From: Theropithecus gelada
Taxonomy: Eukaryota; Chordata; Mammalia; Primates; Cercopithecidae
Reading direction: 5' to 3'
Length of the DNA stretch: 64,000 nucleotides
Assembly: GCF_003255815.1 (NCBI RefSeq)
Contig: NC_037674.1
Coordinates: forward strand, 17,195,615 to 17,259,614
Shown here: positions 22,301-30,600 of the stretch, in pieces
Position numbering within the stretch: position 1 is the stretch's first letter
Layout of the letters: each line of letters begins with the position of its first letter
The notes under the pieces: model-generated
Databases searched by the model: none
What the model was told of the DNA's origin: nothing
What the model saw: only the letters and a program-made list of their open reading frames with translations
Program-made: the position numbers and the translations under genes

Positions 22301-24917
22301 AGCCCTGTCTGGCTTTGTGCTTGTCCTTCTCTCCTAGTGCCCTGGTGCTATCAGTTTTTTGCCATTTTGGCAGGGAGGAGCATGGAGCCTTCTCTGTTTC
22401 TTCTTTCACATTTCCTCCCTATAGGGAACCATCCCCTTCCTCCTCAAGCCTGGCACTGATGTTGAGACCAGCCCAGGTGCCACAGGCATCTGGTGAGCAG
22501 CCGAGAGGCAATGGTGCCAGTCCCCCTGGAGCACCCCCGGAGGTAGAACCGTCCTCCGGCAATCCTAGCCCCCAGCAGGCAGCCTCTGTGCTGTTGCCAC
22601 GATGCCGTCTCAACTCTGACAGCAGCTGGGCTCCCAAGAGAGTGGCCACAGCCAGCCCCTTATCTGGACTCCAGAAGGCCCAGTCTGTGCACAGTCTGGT
22701 GCCACAGGGTGAGGAGCCTGCTGGGCTCAGGGCTGGGGTGTAGGGTGTGTGGAACACATGTACATGCTGGAGGAGGGAGGGCCTAGTGTGGCCCTGATGT
22801 GTCACTGTGCTGGCCACTGGGTGTCCCTTAATGGGCATGTGGAGGGGAACAGCAGCTCTTTGAGATTGGGCATTGGCATCTGGGATGCCTTCCTCGCCAC
22901 CTGACCTGCGTATACCTCTGTCTCCTTTGCAGAAAGAGTTGAGGCTGGTCTACAGGCCCCTTCACCAGGCCCACTGCTCTCTCAGGAGATGGAAGCTCAG
23001 GATGGTCTGGGCTCCCTGCCCCTAGCTGATGGTCCTCCGTCTCGGCCTCACTCCTATCAGAACCCCACCACCAGTTCCATGGCCAAGATATCCCGCAGTA
23101 TCTCTGTTGGGGAGAACCTGGGCCTGGTGGCTGAACCTCAAGCTCCTGCCCCCATCCGAGTCTCACCACTCAGCAAGCTGGCCCTGCCCAGCCGGGCTCA
23201 CCTGGTCCTGGACATCCCCAAACCACTGCCTGACCGTCCTACCCTGGCTGCATTCTCTCCTGTCACCAAAGGCCGGACCCCTGGCGAGGCAGAAAAGCCT
23301 GGCTTCCCATTGGGCCTAGGAAAAGCTCACAGTACAACTGAGAGATGGGCCTGTTTGGGGGAGGGTACCACTCCCAAGCCTAGGACAGAGTGCCAGGCTC
23401 ATCCTGGGCCCAGCAGCCCCTGTGCCCAGCAACTGCCAGTCAGCAGCCTCCTCCGAGGCCCTGAAAACTTGCCGGCCCCACCCCCTGAGAAGACTCCCAA
23501 CCCCATGGAATGCACCAAGCCAGGGGCAGCCCTAAGCCAGGACTCAGGTGTGCACAGCTCCCCAGCTCTTATCTCCTGCCCCATCCTTTCTCTCCCGTCT
23601 CTGTTGGCCGCTCTCTGGCTCCATCTCATTTCTGTGGGTTCAGCTTCTGGTGTTTCTCGGCCTCTCTGCTCCTGTCTCAGGTCCATAAGTCACACCCCTG
23701 ATGGTGAGACCCTCCTGCTAACCTTCATGATTTCCTTCTGACCCACTTGCCCATTCAGTGGCTTCTGAACTTGGGGCTGGCCCTCTCCTCTGGACCTTGT
23801 TTGTGTGGTGTTGGGGAGGCCATTGGAAGAGAAGGCAAGAGGAAGGGACTGAGGGCAAGTTGGGGGTGCAATGCTGAGGGCTAGGTCTCTCCTGCTCTGA
23901 GTGTCTTGGGTGCGGAGGCCTGAAAGGGCTGCATGTTGGGTCTCACTGAGCCATATCCGTCTCTTTCAGAGCCAGCGGTAAGCCTGGAGCAGTGTGAGCA
24001 GCTGGTGGCAGAGCTCCGCGGTAGCGTGCGCCAGGCCGTGCGGCTCTACCACTCGGTGGGTGTTAGGTGCCCCCCGGCAGGAGGGTGAGCACATCAGTAG
24101 TGCTGGGTGTTTCAGATAGCCATGTCCAGAATGGCATACTAAGGCTGTTACGCTGACAGGGTGGAACACTCAAGAGCATCTTGGGCAGCATAGGTGAGGG
24201 GATTAGAGGCCAGGCTAGCCTCTTGAACCAGGCACCTGCGGTCATTTCTGGTTAAGAGCTGGAGACTTCCCTCAGGAGGTGAGGCCTGGAGAGACCACAT
24301 CTCCTAGTTGGCTCAGGACAATCCCAGTTTATGTTGTCCCAGTGTAATTATTAATGGCATCCTTTTTCATATCCACGGTTTGGCCCCCTTAGACATAGGG
24401 GACAGTCCAAGAAGGCCCAAACTTTGAAAGAGAAAGCAGATTCTGCCAGAGTTGTCATAAGGAGTTGTTTGTAAGATGTAGATGGTTCTGCAATCCGATG
24501 GGATCCACTTTGGGGATCACCCCCAGAATCTGCCGCATCCCATGTCCCCTGGCCATACACGCTGATCTTGGCAGGTAGGGTTCCCAGCTAGTCCCTTCTT
24601 CTGAGGCAGGCTGGACCGAGGTGGGGCTTCTCCCTTTTATATGTCTGCTGACAGGCTCCCCCACCTCACTTCTGGGGGTCCTGTTTCAGGTGGCTGGCTG
24701 CAAGATGCCCTCAGCAGAGCACAGTCGGATCGCCCAGCTCCTCAGAGACACCTTCTCTTCAGTGCGACAGGAGCTGGAAGCCCTGGCTGGGGCAGTGCCG
24801 TCCAGCCCAGGCGGCAGCCCTGGGGCTGTGGGAGCCGAGCAGACACAGGCCCTGCTGGAGCAATACTCGGAACTGTTGCTTCGAGCCGTGGAACGGCGCA
24901 TGGAACGCAAACTCTGA
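10365..24917 (+). CDS. MAPKBP1: MAPKBP1, JNK-binding WD40 scaffold protein (5' end outside window)
   Basis: Mitogen-activated protein kinase-binding protein 1 (JNKBP1), a paralogue of WDR62. Known for the family: it scaffolds JNK signalling, modulates NOD2 and NF-kB signalling, is found at spindle poles, and loss in humans causes nephronophthisis. Seen here: 29 exons in consistent phase encode 1445 residues and a TGA stop at 24915-24917. With 69 residues missing upstream the total is 1514, the length I remember for the long human isoform. The N-terminal two thirds is a long series of WD40 blades; the C-terminal third is Ser/Pro-rich and disordered, with a Glu-rich run near 21780-21810, and ends in a Leu/Glu-rich helix suited to the known dimerisation. 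No stop or frameshift interrupts the model. The exons are given in the next entries. Confidence 0.95.
10854..11041. mobile_element. MER5-like hAT transposon remnant (MITE)
   Basis: Inverted ends 'cagtggttctcaagctt' and '...tttggaaaccactg' enclose a 188-bp body with 'catcagaatcacttggaggg'. Flanks ccttaaaa (10846-10853) and ccttaact (11042-11049) agree at 6 of 8 bases, fitting the 8-bp target duplication of hAT elements. It lies in MAPKBP1 intron 10717-11418. Confidence 0.75.
12792..12809 (+). other. MAPKBP1: MAPKBP1 18-nt microexon (likely alternative)
   Basis: An 18-nt, phase-0 exon encoding N-T-D-S-F-T lies between 'ctgctcag' and 'gtaagtgg'. Flanking exons 12379-12561 (ending E-L-R) and 13082-13242 (starting T-T-V-A-H) join in frame with or without it. 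As I recall, human MAPKBP1 has 1514- and 1508-residue isoforms differing by six residues, which this exon would explain. The insert falls in a loop between WD40 strands. Confidence 0.8.
14385..14545 (+). mobile_element. MIR, + strand
   Basis: Core phrases 'gaacaagttattgaatttgacc', 'ctcagtttcctcaactgtaaaatgg' and 'agagtgcctgatttatagt' match the 3' half of MIR. Located in MAPKBP1 intron 14190-14708. Confidence 0.75.
15330..15925. mobile_element. Old LINE-like 3'-end repeat
   Basis: The end of this AT-rich block ('gttatgtaagatgttaacatta', 'gggaaagctgggtaaggg', 'caacttttctctaagcctaaa') resembles a common mammalian interspersed repeat end that I associate with old L1 subfamilies. No open frame. 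Base composition contrasts sharply with the flanking GC-rich MAPKBP1 introns. Confidence 0.45.
18562..18680. repeat. Pyrimidine-rich minisatellite-like tandem repeat
   Basis: About five imperfect units of 20-26 bp, each a variant of 'ctcctctccccctgttgagt', lie just before the acceptor of the MAPKBP1 exon at 18706. They may form an extended polypyrimidine tract for it. Confidence 0.75.
19842..19920. repeat. Intron duplication, copy 1 (partner 20723-20802)
   Basis: About 80 bp containing 'gctgggtttcttggaggact' recurs 881 bp downstream with a few differences. The copies flank MAPKBP1 exon 20295-20531. A short 'gaggtagagaggcaaaag' tandem run precedes copy 1. Confidence 0.8.
20018..20240 (+). mobile_element. 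MIR, + strand, near full length
   Basis: 'taagagcatgaactctggag', 'ctcatctgtaaaacaaggat', 'tgctgtgaggatgaagtaag' and 'gtgccaggcacatagtaagg' follow the MIR consensus in order, including its tRNA-derived head. In MAPKBP1 intron 19101-20294. Confidence 0.88.
20723..20802. repeat. Intron duplication, copy 2 (partner 19842-19920)
   Basis: Second copy, beginning 'ggttggggtagagaggcaaa'; see copy 1. Confidence 0.8.
20951..21005. repeat. Second intron duplication, copy 1 (partner 21309-21364)
   Basis: 'gagggttggcccccaggata' followed by 'ctcagggctt...ccactgcctcatc' is repeated 358 bp downstream. The copies flank MAPKBP1 exon 21060-21226. Confidence 0.75.
21309..21364. repeat. Second intron duplication, copy 2 (partner 20951-21005)
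   Basis: Contains 'gagggttggcccccgggata' and 'ccactgcctcatc'; see copy 1. Confidence 0.75.
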
Positions 24918-25870
24918 GTTCCGGAAGCCTGTCCCAAGTGAATGAATGCCTCAGCGATTCCAAACTGCAGCCCCTCTGCCACTCACCAAAATGCACGGGG
25001 CTGTTTGGATTGGAAAGCAGGGAGCAGTGTTCAGAGGCAAAGCAGCCTTCCCAGCCGCTCCTCATAGGGCGCCTGTATTTATTAATTTATTTCCCTGACT
25101 GTTGCCTCACTTCCTTGGAACTCCTGCCTCCACAGCCCCTCCAGTGGCAGGGACAGGTCTTGGGTCTTTGTCATCTTGGTGCTGTGAGAGGTAGGAGGGC
25201 AGCTTGCCCCATCTCGGAATCTGGGAAGGGCTGGCCCTCTCTTAGAAGCCATTTGAAATTTCTGCAGGGATCAGCTCCCTGGGGTGGAGCATACACAGGG
25301 TACTCTGGGGTCGAGGTGAGGTGATGTGGTGTTCAGGGCCCTTCAGCCAACTGTGGGCCTTCACTTCTACCTCCACTTCCCCTCTCACACCAGCTGCACT
25401 CCCCTGGCTGCCAGAGCAGGGTGGTTTCCCCCAATACCTGGCAGCTCAGAAAGGCAGAGCCGTCAGGCCCTCCAGGGTGTCCCCAGCCATCAGGAGACTT
25501 GAATTGGTATTAGGACCTGAGCCCCCACATTCCACTCCTATTCTCCCTCCAAGAGGGGCCCAGCATTGTCTTTCCCTGTGACCCCTTTCTCTCCTGGCCA
25601 GAACTTGAGCCAGCTGTGGGATGTTGCTGCGGGACAGTAAGCCCTCACCTGGGCAAACATGAAGCTCTGGCCTCCTTTCCTCAGCCCCTTGTTCTTCCCT
25701 GTTCTCCAGCCTTGGACCCCAGCCGGCTGCTGGAGCCCAGAGGCCACCTTCTCCCTGCATCCTGAGTGATGCTCAGTCAGAAGCCTGTGTTGGAACGTCC
25801 TTCGTTTACAGGGCGCTGGCCCACCTCCTGAGGACCTCGGCCACAGATGAGATCACACGCATGCATGTGC

Positions 25871-25902
25871 ACACACGTACACACACACACACACACACAC
25901 AC
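25871..25902. repeat. (CA)n microsatellite in the MAPKBP1 3'UTR
   Basis: An alternating AC run of about 32 bp with one GT interruption near its start. Confidence 0.92.
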
Positions 25903-26504
25903 CCCGCTACCTGCACAGCATGCAGTTGGGTGTTGGTTGCTAGAGTATCCGGCTGGCGGCTGTGTGCCTGGTTTGCTCACATCCTGCCTCAGCTTCACCA
26001 CCCTGGCTTATGTGGATCACATATCAGGGAGCAGAAAAGGGGCGCAGCACACTAAGTGAACCCAGATTCTGGATTCTTGGTGTCCACAGCCTAGCTGATA
26101 GGAGATGGCCCACAGGACACCTGGTTGAGGTAGAAGGAGCCTCCTCAAAGGCAGTGCTGGGCACCCACGGGTGTGCTGGATGCTGTGAGAGGAGGGAGGT
26201 GCCAGGGCCAAAGGAGACACTAGAAAAGTGGTAGATGGGACAGATAAGTGGCAGAGGTGAGGGGATAGGGTACAATGTAAAAGGGCAGTAATAGGTGTGA
26301 GGGGAAGGAGATAGGGGAGCGTAGGAGGTAGAGTGGGACCAAGTTGTGAGGCTGTTAAAGAGTTGAGGAAAGGTGTCTGTGGGCCTTGCTGCTCCCCTCT
26401 GCTCCAGGTAAGTCAGAGCAGCTTTACCACAGCTTCAGGCCACAAGAGCCCCTTCACCCGCGCTGCTGTGCGGTAGGCAGAAGCTTATAAATAAATGGGT
26501 TCTG

Positions 26505-26797
26505 GACCAGGTGTGATGGCCCACGCCTTTAATCCCAGCACTTACGGAGACCAAGGCCGGCAGATCACGAGGTCAGGTGATAGAGACAGCCTGGCCAACA
26601 TGGTGAAACCCTGTCTCTACTAAAAATGCAAAACTTAGCTGGGCCTGGTGGCATGCGCCTGTAATCCCAGCTACTTGGGTGGCTGGGGCAGGAGAATCAC
26701 TTGAATCCTGGAGGTGGAGGTTGCAGTGAGCCGTGATCGCGCCATTGCACTCCAGCCTGGGTGACAAAGAGAGACGCCATCTCAAAAAAAAAAAAAA
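26505..26797 (+). mobile_element. Alu in the MAPKBP1 3'UTR
   Basis: Full-length + strand Alu with target duplication aaatgggttctg at 26493-26504 and 26799-26810. It inserted directly after an AATAAA (26490-26495), so it lies in the sense direction within the mRNA of the long 3'UTR. Confidence 0.92.
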
Positions 26798-27189
26798 GAA
26801 ATGGGTTCTGAAGGGTGCCCAGCTCCGGGACATCAGCCTGAGTGCGCTTGAGCTGCTCCAAACCTGGCCATTCCCCACTCCTCTAGCACCGCCACCCGCA
26901 TGGCCCCGGAACTCCCGCTGCGCGCCGACCTCCCACACCAGCCGTGCCCACCGCAGGTGGGACTCAGGTTCGCCCTCTGGGCCAGGTCCTTCACGAGGAG
27001 GGAGCTTCCCTCCGCCTGATGTTTGTGAGAACGTGGCCGCCCTTTTCCTGCCCTCTGCCCCATGTGGGTGAGGGGCGTCGTGGCCTGGCCGGCGCCCCGT
27101 CCCCTTCTGCATGTCTGAGGCCACCGGCAACCGCCGCCCAACTCCAGATTCGCCCCCGCCCAGTTTTGAAAGCCCCTTATTTATAACTT

Positions 27190-27610
27190 TTCTACTTTGT
27201 GCAGGTCGCGGCGCTTCCCGCCGCCTGTTCGGCTGCACGGGGCGGGGGGCTGTTTTTAACGTGCCCGTTTGTACTGATGTATGAACTTGTTAATAAACAC
27301 AATTGTTTGTTAATCCTGGGATGCCGGCCAGTGGGTGGGGCAGGCGGAAGCAGGCGCCGCTGCTCGCTCCACCGCTTCGGTGGCGGAACCGGCTGTGCTA
27401 CCAGGGCAGGACGGGGCGGGTTGCTGGGGGTGTGGCCTGCGGCGGGGGCCTCGGGAAGGGCGGGGCGAGGGTCTGGGGGGTGTGGCCTGCGGCGGGACGT
27501 CGGGTTGAGGCGGGGTCTCGGCCAGCTCAGACGCAGCCATGGCGGAGGCGGTTTTGGACGCCGTGAGGAGGGAGTTACGAGAATTCCCGGCCGCTGCAAG
27601 GGGTGAGTGG
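27190..27610 (+). promoter_or_regulatory. JMJD7: CpG-rich promoter of JMJD7 (and the read-through gene)
   Basis: A GC-rich, CpG-dense block surrounds JMJD7 exon 1, with several GGGCGG/GGGGCGG boxes and no clear TATA box, the usual make-up of a housekeeping promoter. A 16-bp unit (tgtggcctgcggcggg) occurs at 27431-27446 and again exactly 50 bp later at 27481-27496; the second copy is followed by a CRE-like GACGTC. The island overlaps the end of the MAPKBP1 3'UTR. The transcription start is inferred at about 27500-27535. Confidence 0.7.
27292..27297 (+). terminator. MAPKBP1: Polyadenylation signal AATAAA, MAPKBP1 distal
   Basis: The motif AATAAA lies in a locally AT-richer stretch with a T/G-rich 'ttgtttgtt' just after it, as expected of a downstream element. 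It is about 240 bp before the JMJD7 start codon. A second AATAAA at 26490-26495, right before an inserted Alu, could serve as a proximal site. Confidence 0.6.
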
Positions 27611-30600
27611 GCTCTGCAAGAGGCTGCGGCGATCTCCGAACATGGGAGGGGCCCTGGGATGCCGCTGACACCGGGGACTCGGAACCTCGCGTGTGCGACT
27701 GGCCTAAGGCCCCGCTCGGGTTGCTCTTCTGTCACAACCCGCTTCCCTCCCCGAGTGTTCGCGCACTCCCGCGGCTTCCTGGGTGACTGTTCATGTCATT
27801 CCCGAGGCCCGGTGCCGTCTTGACCGTGGTCGTGGCGAAGCCCTGTGTTTCCCACAGTCTTGAGCAGTTTGCTGGTACCCTTGTTGAAAGCGCATCAAAG
27901 GCACACAGGTGGTGGCCGGATTTCTCCCCCACGTGCCCCACCTCCGGCCCCAACTCCCCTCTCCCACTTCGGGAGGACTGCAGGCTGACCAAATGGTCCC
28001 TGGCTCTTCCCCTGCTGAGTTTTTATTCCTTTTCTTTCTTCCTCTCTTCTCTTCTTTTTTCTATTTTTAAATGATTTCTTCCCACTGAACAGCAACACAG
28101 GCACATGTATATGTGATGGGTATGTAATATATAATGGTATGCAATGTAAATGAAGCAAGGTTCCCTCCCAGCCCCAGTTTGCATTCTTCCAGAAAGATTG
28201 TTTATATCTGTGCACACATGACTTTTTACACTTTTTTTGTACAAATAGTAGCCTGCTAAACATACTCTTCTGCACCATGTATCTTGGAGATCATTTCACA
28301 TTCCTCTACCTCAGTCTTTTTCACTTACTCATTTAGGTCATGTCCAGTCTGTTGTTTTTAATAATGCTGCAACGAATGCTTTGAGTATTGATTTAACAAA
28401 TACTTATTCAGCGTCTCTGTGTGCCAGGTTCTGTTCACTGTGTTTGAGATACATCACTGAACAAAACAAATCTCTCTCCTTTACATTCTGTGCCCTGTTA
28501 CATTCTAAGTGAGAAGGTGAACAGTTAATCACAGGTGTACTGAATGAGTAAGTTGTAGAGTAGAAGTAGGTTAGAAGGCAAGTGCAGGCAAAGCCCTTGG
28601 TGGGAGTGTGCCCGATGTGTTCAGGAAGCAGTGAAGAAGCCAGTCTGCAGGAGCAGGGTCTTTGTGCACATGTGTGAGTATTTTTATTGGTTAAATTCTT
28701 TATATATATATTTTTTGAGACAGGGTCTTACTCTGTCAGCCAAGCTGGAGTGCAGTGGCACAATCAGAGCTCGCTGCACCTCGACCTCTCAGGTTCAAGA
28801 GATCCTCCTGCTTCAGCGCCTGGGAGTAGCTGAGACTATAGGCATGCACCACCATGCCTGGTTAATTTTTTTGAATTTTAGTAGAGACCAGGTGGTCTCA
28901 AATTCCTAGGCTCAAGCAATCCTTCCACCTCGGAATTCCAAAGTTTCGGAACACCGTGGAACGCATAAGCTGCTGCTCCCAGCCTTGTTAGTTAAATTCT
29001 TAGTAGAGTTATGGGGTCAAAGGAATTGTTTGGATCCCTTTTGAAATTTTCTCACTTTGAAGCCCCAGGAGAGAAAAGCAGCCATTCTCTAAAAATGGTG
29101 AGCAAGTAAAATCCCTAATTGCAGAAGTCCAAAGGGTGAAAAAATGGCAGTTTCCACGTATTTCCAGAATCCCAGGCTGTGTTCAGTACTCACGCCTGTA
29201 ATCTTAGCACTTCAGGAGGCCAAGGTGATGTAGCAGGATGAGCCGCAGACAAAACTCCTCAGACACCGGATTAAAGAAAGAAGAGGTTTTTTATTCGGCC
29301 GGGAGCATCGGCAGACTCGTGTCTTAAGAACCGAGCTCCAGCCGGGCGCAGTGGCTCAAGCCTGTAATCCCAGCACTTTGGGAGGCCGAGACGGGCGGAT
29401 CACGAGGTCAGGAGATCGAGACCATCCTGGCTAACACGGTGAAACCCCGTCTCTACTAAAAATTACAAAAAACTAGCCGGGCGAGGTGGCGGGCGCCTGT
29501 AGTCCCAGCTACTCGGGAGGCTGAGGCAGGAGAATGGCGTGAACCCGGGAGGCGGAGCTTGCAGTGAGCCGAGATCTGGCCACTGCACTCCAGCCTGGGT
29601 GACAGAGCGAGACTCTGCCTCAAAAAAAAAAAAAAAAAAAAAGAACCGAGCTCCTTGAAAAAGAAATACTTGGCCTTTTTAAAGGCTTACAACTTTAAGG
29701 GGTCCACGTGAAAGGGTCGTGATAAACTGAGCAAGCGTGGGAAACGTGACTGGGGCTGACATGCATCAGCTAACAGAACAGAAAGTTTTACAATGCTTTT
29801 TTCATACAGTGTCTGGAACTTACAGATAACACAAGTAGTTTAGACCAGGGGTTGATGTTATTATTACTTTGTTTAACTCCTAGGGCCGGGTGGTGGTGCC
29901 AAGGTTGTCTGGCTATTTATCTTACTTTTGTTTCTTTCTCTCTTTTCTCCTGTCTTGTGAACTAGGCAAGGTGGGGGTAGGAAGGCAGCAGAATAGTAGT
30001 GGTCTCCTTCCTTAGTGAGAGGATCTCTTGAGGCCAGGAGTTCAAGACCAGCCTGGGCAACATAGTGAGACACCATCATGTGTGGTGGCATGTGCCTGTA
30101 GTCCCACCTGTTCAGGAGGCTGAGGCAAGAGGATTGCTTGAGTCTGGTAGTTTTGATGACAGTGGCGGCAGTCGAGTGGATGCTGTCATCATGCTGGCTG
30201 CAGTGGGGAGGCACGAGTCGGGCAGCAGAAGCGGCTCTGGGAGTGGCAGTGGTAGTAGTGAGTCCCCTGTTCCCTGCATCCCTGAGGCAGCCGACTGCAC
30301 CACCCCCACCCTCACACAGCTGGGCAGGACCTGCTCTTAAGCCCAGACCCTCTGCTGCAGCCTCAACCTCGCTCCCCGCCATATCCCAGAAGCCCACGAG
30401 CACCCTGCCAAAGGTGCAGCCGGGACTTGTAGGGCCAGCCCCAGGACCATCAGGCTTATTTGTGTGGGGTGGTCAGGGCTGCCGTGCCATCTGCACCTTG
30501 CCCGCTGCCACTGTGGGGAAAATGCAAAGAGGAGGTGCAGCTGGGCCGCATGCTCCACAGAGCTGGCAGGAACTGGAGACAAGTGGGAGCCCCACCCCTT

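Larger units (their letters stand above)
18706..24917 (+). other. MAPKBP1: MAPKBP1 exons encoding the C-terminal region
   Basis: Exons: 18706-18839, 19045-19100, 20295-20531, 21060-21226, 21453-21598, 21713-21910, 22081-22165, 22425-22708, 22933-23547, 23970-24055, 24690-24917 (stop TGA). The donor after 18839 is GTCCGT, a weak match to GTRAGT, but the phase requires it. The longest exon (22933-23547, 615 nt) encodes Pro/Ser-rich sequence. The last two exons encode the conserved 'LEQCEQLVAELRGS' helix and the final Leu/Glu-rich helix (LLEQYSELLLRAVERRM). Confidence 0.92.
24918..27312 (+). other. MAPKBP1: MAPKBP1 3' untranslated region
   Basis: From the stop codon to just beyond the last AATAAA the sequence has no supported exon and fits a 3'UTR of about 2.4 kb. 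It contains a (CA)n run at 25871-25902, an upstream AATAAA at 26490-26495, an Alu at 26505-26797 and a GC-rich end overlapping the JMJD7 promoter island. The exact cleavage site is inferred. Confidence 0.65.
29181..30163 (+). mobile_element. Old Alu split by an LTR insertion
   Basis: The left arm start (29181-29228, 'cacgcctgtaatcttagcac' ... 'aggccaaggtga') continues at 30015 ('gtgagaggatctcttgaggcc') and runs to about 30163. The join is exact once the LTR and its 4-bp duplication are removed. Confidence 0.85.

Noticed and set aside
26573..27238. 221-codon minus-strand open frame
   Set aside because: It crosses an Alu and a GC-rich CpG island where stop codons are rare; it resembles no known protein and is antisense to the MAPKBP1 3'UTR.
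27192..27735. Long antisense and sense frames over the JMJD7 CpG island
   Set aside because: High GC content makes stop-free frames likely; only the 64-nt JMJD7 exon 1 has splice and homology support.
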